NCBI RefSeq assembly: GCF_030758775.1
Contig: NZ_CP132384.1
Coordinates: 496,001 to 560,000 of the forward strand
DNA length: 64,000 nucleotides
Reading direction: 5' to 3'
From: Bifidobacterium asteroides
GTDB taxonomy: Bacteria; Actinomycetota; Actinomycetes; Actinomycetales; Bifidobacteriaceae
Position numbers and translations under genes: made by a program
The notes under the pieces: generated by a model
The model's input: only the letters and a program-made list of their open reading frames with translations
What the model was told of the DNA's origin: nothing
Databases searched by the model: none
Shown: positions 1-9,141 of the stretch, piece after piece
How the letters are laid out: the number at the start of each line of letters is the position of its first letter
How positions within the stretch are numbered: position 1 is the first letter of the stretch

Positions 1-114
1 CAGGGCGGTATGGATGATGACCAGTTCGATCGCCTGATGAAGTATGCCATGGCGGGTTCGGAAGGTTTCCTTGGCTTTGCCCGGGAGCAGCTGTCGAGGA
101 TGAGGATGGCCTAG
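1..114 (+). CDS. C-terminal end of an unidentified protein (partial)
   Basis: An open frame enters from the left edge and ends at a TAG at 112-114, leaving 37 residues. The visible tail is mixed charged and hydrophobic (it contains DDDQFDRLMKYAMAG and ends QLSRMRMA). It has no motif I recognise, so I give no function. The next gene starts about 220 bases downstream on the same strand. Confidence 0.5.
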   Translation, partial: QGGMDDDQFDRLMKYAMAGSEGFLGFAREQLSRMRMA

Positions 115-242
115 GACGAAGTGCAGAGTCAGACGTGACCGTGCTTCCGGGAAGGTATACGGAAGATGTCGGTGTCTGATGTCCTTGGGGTCCTGCTTTC
201 GCAGGTGTGGGGCGAACTCCGGCGATGCGGGATGGGAAGAGG

Positions 243-267
243 CCTGCATGAACGGCACTGATGCAGG
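243..267 (+). terminator. Possible hairpin after the partial gene
   Basis: CCTGCAT and ATGCAGG form a perfect 7-bp stem with an 11-base loop. No T run follows, so termination is only a possibility. Nothing else stands out in 115-330. Confidence 0.25.
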
Positions 268-333
268 ACCGGAATCGACGCTCTGGCGGGTCGAGTGCCG
301 GATTTGGGGCTTTGAGCAGGAGAGTGGTGTGTG

Positions 334-1114
334 ATGGCTGATGGTGTTTCCGGTTCCTTGCGGCTTCCTGCGGGGAGGTCCTGGCTGCAGAGCGCGTCTT
401 CGGTCATGTCGCGGGTGGCAGGGTGCGCACGTCATGCGCCCGTGGGGGAGCGTGCCTTTTCCCGTGCCGGTGTGGTGCGCAAGCTGGCGGTGTACGGGGC
501 GGCCTTTCTGGCGGGGTTTGTGCCGGGCTGGGCCTTCCTGTACGACCAGGAGGAGCAGTGGGTGCGCGGCCGTTGCATCCAGTTTCTTCTGGTGGGCCTG
601 TTTTCGGGTTTTGCGATGTGGTGGTTTCTGAGCCGGTTCGAGAGCCGTGGGGGGCGTCCGGGGTTCTGGTGCCTGGCGCTGACGATGCCGATGATGCCCT
701 GCTGGGGGGGTTGTGTTCGGTGCGATGACCGGCGCGAATCCGGGGGTGATGCGTTGGGTGTTCGTGTCGGTGGCTGTGCTGGTGGTTGCCGGGGTGACTT
801 GGCTGCGGTTTGTGTCGGATCTGGTGCGTGTCCGTGTGGCGGCGTGGGCGGCTTCGGCTGCTTCGTGTGTGCTGCCGTCGTGGTTGGTGTGTCTGTTGTT
901 CGGAGGTTCCCCCCTGTCGTGCCTGCCCTGGTGCGTGGCGGTGGGCGCAACCGGAGCCTTGTGGTTTCTGCAGGACCTGTGGGCTATCGATTATTGCGCG
1001 GGCGACAATCGTGACGCCTCCTTCGAGTGGCTGGCGGCCTGGGCGCTGATCTTCGACCTGATGACCCTGGTGGCCGCCCTGGCACGCGGCGGCACCGCTG
1101 CACAAGGGCAATGA
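334..1114 (+). CDS. Multi-pass membrane protein, weakly Bax-inhibitor-1-like, frameshifted at a G7 run
   Basis: The ATG at 334 follows AGGAGAG at good spacing. The first frame encodes hydrophobic segments (KLAVYGAAFLAGFVPGWAFL, then CIQFLLVGLFSGFAMWWFL) up to about 703. The rest of the protein continues in the next frame from about 711 to the TGA at 1112-1114, with further membrane segments and a tail near LWAIDYCAGDN that loosely recalls Bax inhibitor-1/YccA proteins. The switch falls at seven G's at 704-710. Removing one G joins the halves smoothly (CWGVVFGAMTG). Uninterrupted length would be about 260 residues. Either the gene is broken, it is phase-variable, or the base count is wrong. 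The family assignment is tentative; the multi-pass membrane nature is clear. Confidence 0.5.
704..710 (+). repeat. G7 homopolymer at the frameshift point
   Basis: Seven consecutive G's lie exactly where the reading frame of the membrane-protein gene changes. Six would restore one continuous frame. It is shorter than the 11-12 base tracts in the surface-protein genes. Confidence 0.6.
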
Positions 1115-1357
1115 GCTTGCCCCGGGGGGATGCTGCTCTCTGCCCGGCTGAGTAGTGCCAGGTGATGGATAGACGCGGATCGAACGCGCAGCGTGGGAGG
1201 CGGCAGGGTGGCCGGGCTTGCCCTGCCTTCTGGCTTATGCTACTGGGAAGCGCCTCTTTCCCCTTCTGTTGATTTGGGCAGGGACCGTGACTGACAGTGT
1301 GAGGGGGGAGGGGTGTCGCGAGGGTGATGAGTCCCCATCTGCAAGTAGCGTTGAAGT

Positions 1358-2269
1358 ATGTCTGAGCTTCAAACCCATCTGTTGGACAAGGCCCCGTTTG
1401 GGCGGGTCGTGCCGGCCATGGTCACCCCTATGAACCATGACGGGTCCGTGGATTTTGAGGCCGCTGGCAAACTGGCCCGCAGACTTGTCGCTGATGGGGC
1501 GGATGGGTTGCTGGTCAACGGCACCACCGGCGAATCTCCGGCCACCCACATGGAAGAGAAAGTCGATTTGGTGCGAGCCGTAAAGGCTTCGGTGGACGTG
1601 CCGGTCATCTCGGGTGCGGGCTCCAATGACACGGCCCATACGGTTCGTATGGCCGAGATGACCCAGGAAGCCGGGGCGGATGCGCTCCTGGTGGTCATGC
1701 CTTACTATTCCAGACCCTCCCAGGATGGGGTGGTAGCGCATTTCAGGTCCGTCTGCCAGTCTGCGGATCGTCCCATTGTGCTCTACGATGTACCCGGCCG
1801 CACCGGGTTGCACGTGACTGTGGATACCTACCGTCGTCTTGCCGAATTGCCGCATGTCGAGGCGGTCAAGGATGCCACTGGTGATCTGGCCGCAGTTCCT
1901 ATCAAGCGCAAGGAGACGGGGCTGATCTGGTATTCCGGTGATGACGGGCTGTACCTGCCCTTCCTGGCCTTGGGTGCCGTCGGCATCATATCGGTCATGG
2001 CCCATGTGGCCAGCGGCCCTATGCAGGATCTGGCGACTCGGTTCGATCAAGGCGACCTGAAAGGGGCGCAGAGGTTGTCGACCGCCTTGGCGCCGCTGGT
2101 TCAGGCTCTGAACGGCCAAGGGCAGCAGGCGGTAATGGCCAAGGCCGCTTTGAAAGTGGCCGGCGTCTTGGACAGTACGACGATGAGGCTCCCTAATCTC
2201 GGGCCTGGCAAGGACCAGCTGATCCAAGCCGAGAAAGGCATGAAGGCCGCAGGGCTGATGCGTTCCTGA
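1358..2269 (+). CDS. dapA: 4-hydroxy-tetrahydrodipicolinate synthase
   Basis: Condenses pyruvate with aspartate semialdehyde, the first committed step to lysine and meso-diaminopimelate in the cytoplasm. The 303-residue length suits the family. Landmarks of the class I aldolase barrel are visible: NGTTGES at about 54-60 with the Thr pair, the YY at 116-117, Tyr143 and Arg148 in LYDVPGRTG, and the Schiff-base lysine Lys171 in AVKDATGD. The start chosen is the ATG at 1358, giving MSELQTHLL; no strong Shine-Dalgarno precedes it, so a nearby alternative cannot be excluded. Ribonuclease J follows after about 60 bases on the same strand, so the two may be co-transcribed. Confidence 0.93.
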   Translation: MSELQTHLLDKAPFGRVVPAMVTPMNHDGSVDFEAAGKLARRLVADGADGLLVNGTTGESPATHMEEKVDLVRAVKASVDVPVISGAGSNDTAHTVRMAEMTQEAGADALLVVMPYYSRPSQDGVVAHFRSVCQSADRPIVLYDVPGRTGLHVTVDTYRRLAELPHVEAVKDATGDLAAVPIKRKETGLIWYSGDDGLYLPFLALGAVGIISVMAHVASGPMQDLATRFDQGDLKGAQRLSTALAPLVQALNGQGQQAVMAKAALKVAGVLDSTTMRLPNLGPGKDQLIQAEKGMKAAGLMRS

Positions 2270-2331
2270 CAAGCAACCAAGCGTCGCCCCTGTATCAGAC
2301 GGGGGTACAGATAATAGAAACACAAGTGAGA

Positions 2332-4185
2332 ATGGCAAGAAAACAAGAAGAATCAAATACGACCGGCAAGAGTAGAAATCGTCGGTCCTCCTCCAAGAAC
2401 GGCAAGCAGGGGTCAGGCAGGTCCCGGGGCGAATCCCGCAGCCGCCGCAACGGCGCCATCGCCCGCGGCAAGGGGACCCAGACCGAGCAGCATCTGGTGG
2501 CGCCCCCCAAGTACCGCAAGGGATCCATGCGCATCGTTCCCCTGGGTGGCCTAGGCGAGATCGGCCGGAACATGAATGTGATCGAGTACAACGGCCACAT
2601 CCTGCTGATAGACTGCGGCGTGCTTTTCCCTGAGGAGGAGCAGCCGGGCGTGGACCTGATTCTGCCCGACTTCAGCTATATCAAGGACAAGCTGGATCAG
2701 GTGGACGCCCTGGTGCTGACCCACGGGCATGAGGACCATATCGGCGGCGTGCCCTACCTGCTCAAGCTGCGTCCGGACATCCCCCTGATCGGTTCCAAGC
2801 TCACCCTGGGATTCGTCGATGCCAAGTGCGAGGAGCACCATCTCAAGCCCACCGAGGTGGAGGTCAAGGGCCGCGACAAGCTCAAGGTGGGCCCCTTCAA
2901 CTTGGAGTTCGTTGCGGTCACCCATTCCATTCCTGACGCCCTGGCCGTCTCGGTGCGCACTCCGGCGGGTCATATCATCGACACCGGCGACATGAAGATC
3001 GACCCGTTGCCTTTGGACCACAGGCTGACCGACCTGCGCGAGTTCGCCAAGCTGGGCGAGTCCGGCGTGGACCTGCTCATGGTCGATTCCACCAACGCCG
3101 AGGTCCCCGGCTTCGTCAAGCCCGAGATCTCCATCGCCCCCGCCCTGGACAAGGCCTTCGCCGAGGCGCAGCGCAAGATCATCGTGGCCTCCTTCTCCAG
3201 CCACGTCCACCGGGTGCAGCAGGTGGTCGACGCCGCCCACAAGTTCGGCCGCAAGGTGGTCTTCGCCGGCCGGTCCATGGTCCGCAACATGTCCATCGCC
3301 TCCGACCTGGGCTACCTGCACCTGCCCGAGGACACCGTGGTCGACCTCAAGGACGCCCACAGCATTCCCGATGAGAAGATCGTCTACATGTGCACCGGCT
3401 CCCAGGGCGAGCCCATGGCGGCTCTGGGCCGAATCGCCGACGGGACCCACCGCGACATCACCATCAATGAGTTCGACACGGTCATCCTGGCCAGTTCGCT
3501 GATCCCTGGCAACGAGCATGAGGTCTACAAGGTCATCAACAAGCTGGTGCGCCTGGGCGCCAAGGTGGTCAACCGCGACAACGCGGCCATCCACGTCTCC
3601 GGCCACTCCGACGAGGGCGAGCTCTTGCACTTCTACAACATCGTGCAGCCCAAGTGCGCCATGCCCATCCATGGCGAGAACCGGCACCTGGTGGCCAATG
3701 GACTGATTGCCGTCAAGACCGGCGTGGATCCGCAGAACGTGGTCCTGGCCGAGGACGGCGACGTGGTGGATCTCTACCATGGTCAGGCCGCTGTGGTCGG
3801 ATCCGTGCCCTGCGGATACGTCTATGTGGACGGCGACTCCGTGGGCCAGCTGACCGACGACGAGCTGGAGCAGCGCCGGATTCTGGGCACCGAGGGCTTC
3901 GTCTCCGCCTTCGCTGTGGTCGACACCGAGACCAGCAAGGTCGTCTCCGGCCCCAAGCTCTACCTGAACGCCGTGGCCGAGGACGAGAGCGAGTTCAAGT
4001 CCATCAACGCCCAGATCGTCGATCAGCTTGAGGACGCCATGTCCAAGGGAACCACCGGCACCTACCAGCTCCAGCAGATGATGCGCCGCACCCTGGGCGG
4101 CTGGATCTCACGCAAGCTGCACCGCCGGCCCATGATCGTGCCCGTGGTGGCCGACATCGCCACAGACGTGCAGCCGCAGGACTGA
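2332..4185 (+). CDS. rnj: Ribonuclease J
   Basis: Metallo-beta-lactamase/beta-CASP RNase with 5'-3' exo- and endonuclease activity in RNA maturation and decay. A basic, Arg/Ser-rich N-terminal extension of about 65 residues precedes the catalytic core. The zinc-binding motif HGHEDHIGG is near residue 132, the later metal motif falls around DTGDMKID, and the beta-CASP motif GHSDEGEL is near residue 425. About 617 residues. A GTG at 2326 two codons upstream is an alternative start; the ATG was preferred only by codon type, as both have weak ribosome-binding sites. It follows dapA and converges on the dehydrogenase gene, with a strong hairpin between. Confidence 0.92.
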   Translation: MARKQEESNTTGKSRNRRSSSKNGKQGSGRSRGESRSRRNGAIARGKGTQTEQHLVAPPKYRKGSMRIVPLGGLGEIGRNMNVIEYNGHILLIDCGVLFPEEEQPGVDLILPDFSYIKDKLDQVDALVLTHGHEDHIGGVPYLLKLRPDIPLIGSKLTLGFVDAKCEEHHLKPTEVEVKGRDKLKVGPFNLEFVAVTHSIPDALAVSVRTPAGHIIDTGDMKIDPLPLDHRLTDLREFAKLGESGVDLLMVDSTNAEVPGFVKPEISIAPALDKAFAEAQRKIIVASFSSHVHRVQQVVDAAHKFGRKVVFAGRSMVRNMSIASDLGYLHLPEDTVVDLKDAHSIPDEKIVYMCTGSQGEPMAALGRIADGTHRDITINEFDTVILASSLIPGNEHEVYKVINKLVRLGAKVVNRDNAAIHVSGHSDEGELLHFYNIVQPKCAMPIHGENRHLVANGLIAVKTGVDPQNVVLAEDGDVVDLYHGQAAVVGSVPCGYVYVDGDSVGQLTDDELEQRRILGTEGFVSAFAVVDTETSKVVSGPKLYLNAVAEDESEFKSINAQIVDQLEDAMSKGTTGTYQLQQMMRRTLGGWISRKLHRRPMIVPVVADIATDVQPQD

Positions 4186-4199
4186 CGCCACTGCCTGCA

Positions 4200-4260
4200 T
4201 ACTGATACCGAAGGCTCCGGTCGCCCAAATGGACGGCCGGAGCCTTCAGTGTTATCAGTA
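4200..4260. terminator. Bidirectional intrinsic terminator between convergent genes
   Basis: AAGGCTCCGG (4211-4220) pairs with CCGGAGCCTT (4237-4246), a perfect 10-bp stem. It is extended by an outer inverted repeat, TACTGATA at 4200-4207 with TATCAGTA at 4253-4260. It sits between the ends of rnj and the minus-strand dehydrogenase and could serve both. Confidence 0.75.
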
Positions 4261-4272
4261 AATAGGGAGCGT

Positions 4273-5340
4273 TTACATGCTCACGATGATCTTGACGTGG
4301 TTTTCCGCGTCCTCACGCAGCTGGCGGAACCCCTTGTCCACGATGTCCTCGACCTTGATCCGGTCGGTGATGAAGGTGGACAGGTCGATGTTCCGGTCAT
4401 GGATGAGCTTGATGGCGTCAGGATGGTCGTTGGCGTATCCCATGGTACCGCGGATGAACTTCTCGCCGAAGCCCAGCTCTTTGGTCAGGTTCAGCGTAAT
4501 GGGCTTGCCATGCAGGGCTACGACCATGAGCCCGCCAGTGGCCTTCAGGGCCTCCAAAAGCTGGTGGTCGACCGGCTCGGCTCCAGCTGCATCGAAGGCC
4601 AGATCGGCCCCGGCTTCGCCGGTCTCGCGGCGGACCCGCTCCGCCAGGTCCTCCTTGCTGGGATCGACCACAATGTCGGCCGAATGGGACTGCAAGGCCT
4701 TCTCCTTACGAGCCGAGGAGAGCTCCGACATGATCACCCGGACTCCCTTCGCCCGCAGGATGGTGCCGATGAGCAATCCCACTGGCCCGGCGCCGCCGAC
4801 CACTGCGGTCTGTCCTTCTTGGGGATCCATGGCGCGGATGGCGTGATGGGCCACGGCGAAGGGCTCGATCATGGCAGCCTGGTCCAGGGGGATGTCGCCC
4901 ACGGGGAAGACGTGCTCTGCCGGAACCACGATGTGCTCGCTGAGTCCGCCGCCGCCTCCGTTGATGCCGATGCCGGCCAGCTTGTCGCAGTCATTATAGT
5001 TGCCGGCCTTGCAGGCTGGGCATTCGCCGCAGGCGATTTCGGCCTCGACGACCACCGAGTCGCCCACCTTCATGTCAGTGTGCACGTCGTCGGCGATGGC
5101 CTCGACGGTACCCGAGATCTCATGGCCGAAAACCACCGGCAGGGTCTCGCCCGTCAGGGGATGTGGATGGTCGGGCGAATTGCCTCCGCCGTTGACTGCT
5201 CCGTCGTAGTACAGATGGACATCGGAACCGCAAATGCCAGTGAAGGCGGGGTGGATCTTGATGGTCCCGGGTTTGAGCTCAGGCTCGGGCACGTCCTCCA
5301 GACGCACATCTTCCTTGCCGTAGTACATCAACGCTTTCAT
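4273..5340 (-). CDS. Zinc-dependent dehydrogenase, (R,R)-butanediol dehydrogenase-like
   Basis: Medium-chain alcohol dehydrogenase of 355 residues. The start at 5340 (MKALMYYGKEDV) is set by GAGAGGA eight bases upstream. Catalytic-zinc residues lie in GICGSDVH (about 36-43) and GHEISG (about 70). The structural-zinc cysteine cluster CGECPACKAGNYNDC follows, and the nucleotide-binding turn is GGAGPVG. The segment near YYDGAVNGGGNSPDHPHP resembles 2,3-butanediol dehydrogenases; sorbitol or threonine dehydrogenase activity is the main alternative. The product would be a cytoplasmic NAD(P)H-linked oxidoreductase. The lipase-like gene starts upstream in the same direction. Confidence 0.8.
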   Translation of the reverse strand: MKALMYYGKEDVRLEDVPEPELKPGTIKIHPAFTGICGSDVHLYYDGAVNGGGNSPDHPHPLTGETLPVVFGHEISGTVEAIADDVHTDMKVGDSVVVEAEIACGECPACKAGNYNDCDKLAGIGINGGGGGLSEHIVVPAEHVFPVGDIPLDQAAMIEPFAVAHHAIRAMDPQEGQTAVVGGAGPVGLLIGTILRAKGVRVIMSELSSARKEKALQSHSADIVVDPSKEDLAERVRRETGEAGADLAFDAAGAEPVDHQLLEALKATGGLMVVALHGKPITLNLTKELGFGEKFIRGTMGYANDHPDAIKLIHDRNIDLSTFITDRIKVEDIVDKGFRQLREDAENHVKIIVSM

Positions 5341-5455
5341 ATCGTATATCCTCTCTGATATGCGTGTAGATCCTGCACGGACGCAGTTGAATACCCAACA
5401 TGACATCCTTGCTGGTGGGTGACGCTCCTTCGTTGGAGACCACCTGATTCCCATA

Positions 5456-6214
5456 TTACCGCTGATATGCAGCCCCAGTAATGGGAGTTTCAGTAAGGAT
5501 CTCGCCGCCCTGGTCGAAGTCGAAGTCGCCCAGCCAGTGTCCGAACCTGCTGGGCCCCTTGCCGCACCAGACCACACAGGCGCTGCGGTCGGCCTGACCG
5601 CTCAGCAGACGGTTGGCGGTTCCGGTCACCCTGTCGTTGCCCAGACGGTAGTCCAGGAACTTGCCGTCCCCGTAGTGACGGGCCACCCGCTGACGCTGCT
5701 CCTGGTCCAGCACCCGCCATGGGTCGGCGGCGCAGAAGACCCTGGCGGGCAGGTCCTGCTCCGCCGCCTGGATTAGGGCCAGGCCGCCGCCCAGGCTGTG
5801 CCCGGTAAAGAGGACTCCGCGTTCGGTTCCCGCCTTGCGTCGGGCCAGGTCAAGCGCCTGCTTGGCCAGGATGCCTGCCTGCTGTGTCTGTCCTGGTTCC
5901 CCGTTCAGCGGCGGCAGGAAGCAGGTCAGCGCGGCGTGGATGTCATGGCGGGGGTCGTCGCGCAGGTTGGTGCCTGCATAGACCACGATCAAATGGGTGT
6001 AGTCCGGACCGTTCTCCAGGCCCTGGGCGGCGATCATCCCTTCGAAGCCGTTTTCGGGGCAGTAGCGGGATCGCAGCACCCAGTAGCTGCCCAGGGCCGG
6101 ATCCTCGAACCAGTGCAGGCCCGGCCGTGTCTTGGCATCCCCTCGGCCTATCCCGTAGGAATACTGGCAGAGCATGTTGAGCTGCTGTGTGGTAAACCCG
6201 GTCCGGACCTGCAT
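5456..6214 (-). CDS. Alpha/beta-hydrolase of lipase class 3 type
   Basis: About 252 residues. The start at 6214 (MQVRTGFTT) is preferred because AGAAAGGGA lies just upstream; an in-frame start 45 bases earlier is possible. The nucleophile elbow GHSLGGG is near residue 150, preceded by a strand reading THLIVVYAGTN, as in the class 3 lipase fold. No signal peptide or membrane segment is evident, so it is probably intracellular. The natural substrate is unknown. It is transcribed away from pepN, from a shared intergenic region. Confidence 0.65.
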   Translation of the reverse strand: MQVRTGFTTQQLNMLCQYSYGIGRGDAKTRPGLHWFEDPALGSYWVLRSRYCPENGFEGMIAAQGLENGPDYTHLIVVYAGTNLRDDPRHDIHAALTCFLPPLNGEPGQTQQAGILAKQALDLARRKAGTERGVLFTGHSLGGGLALIQAAEQDLPARVFCAADPWRVLDQEQRQRVARHYGDGKFLDYRLGNDRVTGTANRLLSGQADRSACVVWCGKGPSRFGHWLGDFDFDQGGEILTETPITGAAYQR

Positions 6215-6352
6215 GGCGTTCCCTTTCTGCCAGACTCGTGAGGCATCGACCATGACCAACCGCCTTTAGGCCCGACTATTCCCGTCCAGACTGCGCCGTG
6301 AGAAAAGAGGGAAACCGTCCCGCTGGCCCGTCGGCTGGTGACCGCATTAGAC

Positions 6353-6381
6353 TTGACATGCCATATCCATACAGGACCTAT
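6353..6381 (+). promoter_or_regulatory. Possible pepN promoter
   Basis: A perfect TTGACA at 6353-6358 lies 75 bases before the pepN start. The -10 at the expected distance (ACCTAT) is poor, so this is only a candidate. Confidence 0.25.
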
Positions 6382-6427
6382 GCCGATGCCGGTGGGGGCA
6401 CCGACATCCATGCGCGAAAGGAAATTC

Positions 6428-9043
6428 ATGCCCGGAGCCAATCTGACTCGTGTGGAAGCCGAAGAGCGAGCCGTCGTCGTATCCAATGTCAGCTACAAGG
6501 TCAATCTGGACCTGACCAAGGGGCCTGCCACCTTCCCCTCAACCGCCCTGATCGACTTTGATGCCCGGCCGGGGGAGTCCACCTTTGTGGATCTGATCGC
6601 CGACCAGGTCAGCCTGATCGAGCTCAACGGCCAGCGTCTGGACCCGGCCGTGGCCTTCCGGGACGACCGGATTGAGCTTAACGACCTGCGCGAGCACAAC
6701 CAGCTGCGGGTGGAGGCTCTCTGCCGCTATTCGCGCACAGGCGAGGGTCTGCATCGCAGCGTGGACCCCTCGGATGGCAACGTCTACCTCTACTCCCAGT
6801 TCGAGGTGCCCGACGCCCGCCGGGTCTACGCGGTCTTCGACCAGCCGGACATCAAGGCCGTCTTCGACTTCACCGTGGACGCCCCGGCATCCTGGACGGT
6901 CCTGTCCAACATGCCTCCCGCCTCCCATCAGGACCTGGACAGCCGCACCGCCGAGGGAACCCTGGAGGGCGGCCGCACCGAGGGCGTGACCCGCTGGGTC
7001 TTCCAGACCACCCCGGTCATGAGCTCCTACCTGACCGCCTTCGCCGCCGGACCCTATGCCCAGTGGACCAGCGAGTATCAGAACGAGGATGGGCGGACCA
7101 TCCCCATGGGCCTGTACTGCCGCCAGGCGCTGAAGGACTCCCTTGACGGGGATGCCGAGTACCTCTTCGATGTGACCAAGAAGGGCTTCGCCTTCTACGC
7201 CAAGACCTGGGACCTGCCCTTCCCCTGGGCCAAGTACGACCAGATCTTCGTGCCCGAATACAATGCGGGCGCCATGGAGAACATCGGCCTGGTCACCTTC
7301 CGCGACTCCTACGTCTTCGAGTCCAAGGCCACCGGCGCCCAGATCAACCGCCGCGTGGAGACCGTCCTGCACGAGCTGGCCCACATGTGGTTCGGCGACC
7401 TGGTGACCATGAAGTGGTGGAACGACCTGTGGCTGAACGAGTCCTTCGCCGAGTTCATGTCAACCCTGGCCACCGCCGAGGCCACCGAGTGGACCGACGA
7501 CTGGGCCACCTTCTGCTCCGGCGAGAAGAGCTGGGCCCTGACCGAGGACCAGCTGCCTACCACCCACCCCGTGGTGGCCCCCATCCGCGACCTGCATGAC
7601 ACCGAGGTCAACTTCGACGGCATCACCTATGCCAAGGGCGGTTCCGTCTTGAAGCAGCTGGTTGCCTATGTGGGCCGTGAGCGCTTCTTCCAGGGCATCC
7701 ACAACTATCTGACGGCTCATGCCCACGGCAACGCCACCCTGAAGGATCTGCTGACCGAGCTGGAGAAGACCAGCGGCCGCGACCTGGGCAACTGGTCCCG
7801 GCTCTGGCTTGAGGAGGCCGGCATCACCACGCTGACCAGCCAGGTGCAGACCGATGGGCAGGGGATCATCACCGCCATGCGGATCGATCAGACCGCTCCC
7901 GAGGAGCATCCGGTCCTGCGCCCGCATCGCCTGGCTGTGGGCTTCTATGACGAGGACCAGTCCGGCAAGGTGGTGCGTACAGACCGGTTCGAGCTGGATC
8001 TGGAGGGGCAGGGAGCCGAAGTGCCCCAGGCTGTGGGCAAGAAACGTCCGGCCCTGATCCTGATCAACGACGACGACCTTACCTATGCCAAGCTGCGCCT
8101 GGACCAGGACTCCTTGGAGTATGCCACGCAGAACCTATACAGGATCGAGGACCGCCTGGCCCGTGCCGTGGTCTGGCTCAGCTTGTGGGACATGACCCGG
8201 GATGCGCAGTTCCCTGCTGAGCGTTTCATCAGCCTGAGCCTGAAGGCCCTGGCCACCGAGCACCAGTCCACCACCTTCCGCTACGCCCTGTCTCAGATTT
8301 CCACGGCCGCCCACCACTTCACCGCCTCCCGTCGTCGTCAGCCCATGCTGCAGCTGGTGGCCGGCACCCTCTGGGATCTGGCCATGAAGGCCCAGCCCGG
8401 TTCGGACGAGCAGTTCCAGCTGGTCCGCGCCTACCTGGGTTACGGGGACGACGCCGACTTCGAGGATCACGCCCGCGGTCTGCTGAACGGCGACCTGAAG
8501 CTGGAGGGGCTGACCATCGACAACAACACCCGTTGGCTGATCATCCACGCCCTGTCCGCCCACGACCTGCTGGCTGACGGCGAGATCGACCGGGAGCTGG
8601 CGGCGAAAGACACCACGGAGAACCGCGAGTTCGCCATGGGCGCCCGGGCCGCCCGCCCGACGGCTGGGGCCAAGTCCTGGGCCTGGGATCAGGCCCTGCA
8701 CAACGAGGATCTGACCAACTCGCAGATCGAGGCTCTGGCCGACGGCTTCTCCGGCTCGGGGGACCAGGAGCTCTTCGCACCCTACGTGGATCGCTTCTTC
8801 GCAGCCGTGGACGAGGTCTGGGCCCAGAAGACCTTCCACATCGCGGAGACCCTGCTCAACCCCCTGTCGGCAGGCGGGCTCTACCCGGCCAAGGCCGACC
8901 CGGCCGCCCTGGTCAAGGCGGGCGACGCCTGGCTGGCCGACCACGCCGAGGCCCCCAAGGCCCTGCGCGGGATGATCATCCAGAACACGGAGTCCTCCAG
9001 GCGCATCCTCAAGGTCCGCGAATACAACGAGCGTCTGCGCTGA
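6428..9043 (+). CDS. pepN: Aminopeptidase N (M1 zinc metallopeptidase)
   Basis: Cytoplasmic enzyme that trims N-terminal residues from peptides. The 871-residue length fits actinobacterial PepN. The exopeptidase motif GAMEN is at 281-285, the zinc motif HELAH at 315-319, and the third zinc ligand is Glu338 in LNESFAEF, at the expected distance. The C-terminal half is the usual helical ERAP1-like domain. The start at 6428 (MPGANLTRVEAEER) follows GAAAGGA by five bases, better than the upstream in-frame starts. A GC-rich hairpin follows the stop. Confidence 0.95.
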   Translation: MPGANLTRVEAEERAVVVSNVSYKVNLDLTKGPATFPSTALIDFDARPGESTFVDLIADQVSLIELNGQRLDPAVAFRDDRIELNDLREHNQLRVEALCRYSRTGEGLHRSVDPSDGNVYLYSQFEVPDARRVYAVFDQPDIKAVFDFTVDAPASWTVLSNMPPASHQDLDSRTAEGTLEGGRTEGVTRWVFQTTPVMSSYLTAFAAGPYAQWTSEYQNEDGRTIPMGLYCRQALKDSLDGDAEYLFDVTKKGFAFYAKTWDLPFPWAKYDQIFVPEYNAGAMENIGLVTFRDSYVFESKATGAQINRRVETVLHELAHMWFGDLVTMKWWNDLWLNESFAEFMSTLATAEATEWTDDWATFCSGEKSWALTEDQLPTTHPVVAPIRDLHDTEVNFDGITYAKGGSVLKQLVAYVGRERFFQGIHNYLTAHAHGNATLKDLLTELEKTSGRDLGNWSRLWLEEAGITTLTSQVQTDGQGIITAMRIDQTAPEEHPVLRPHRLAVGFYDEDQSGKVVRTDRFELDLEGQGAEVPQAVGKKRPALILINDDDLTYAKLRLDQDSLEYATQNLYRIEDRLARAVVWLSLWDMTRDAQFPAERFISLSLKALATEHQSTTFRYALSQISTAAHHFTASRRRQPMLQLVAGTLWDLAMKAQPGSDEQFQLVRAYLGYGDDADFEDHARGLLNGDLKLEGLTIDNNTRWLIIHALSAHDLLADGEIDRELAAKDTTENREFAMGARAARPTAGAKSWAWDQALHNEDLTNSQIEALADGFSGSGDQELFAPYVDRFFAAVDEVWAQKTFHIAETLLNPLSAGGLYPAKADPAALVKAGDAWLADHAEAPKALRGMIIQNTESSRRILKVREYNERLR

Positions 9044-9051
9044 GCGACCTG

Positions 9052-9089
9052 CCCGCCCCCGATCCGAGTGGCGACGGGTCAGGGGCGGG
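9052..9089 (+). terminator. GC-rich hairpin after pepN
   Basis: CCCGCCCC (9052-9059) pairs with GGGGCGGG (9082-9089), and inside it GATCC pairs with GGGTC. There is no T tract, which is common in high-GC actinobacteria. Confidence 0.6.
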
Positions 9090-9141
9090 GCCATAATGAA
9101 TCTGTCGCCTGTATGCAGAATGGTAGGTTCGGAGGAGAGCA

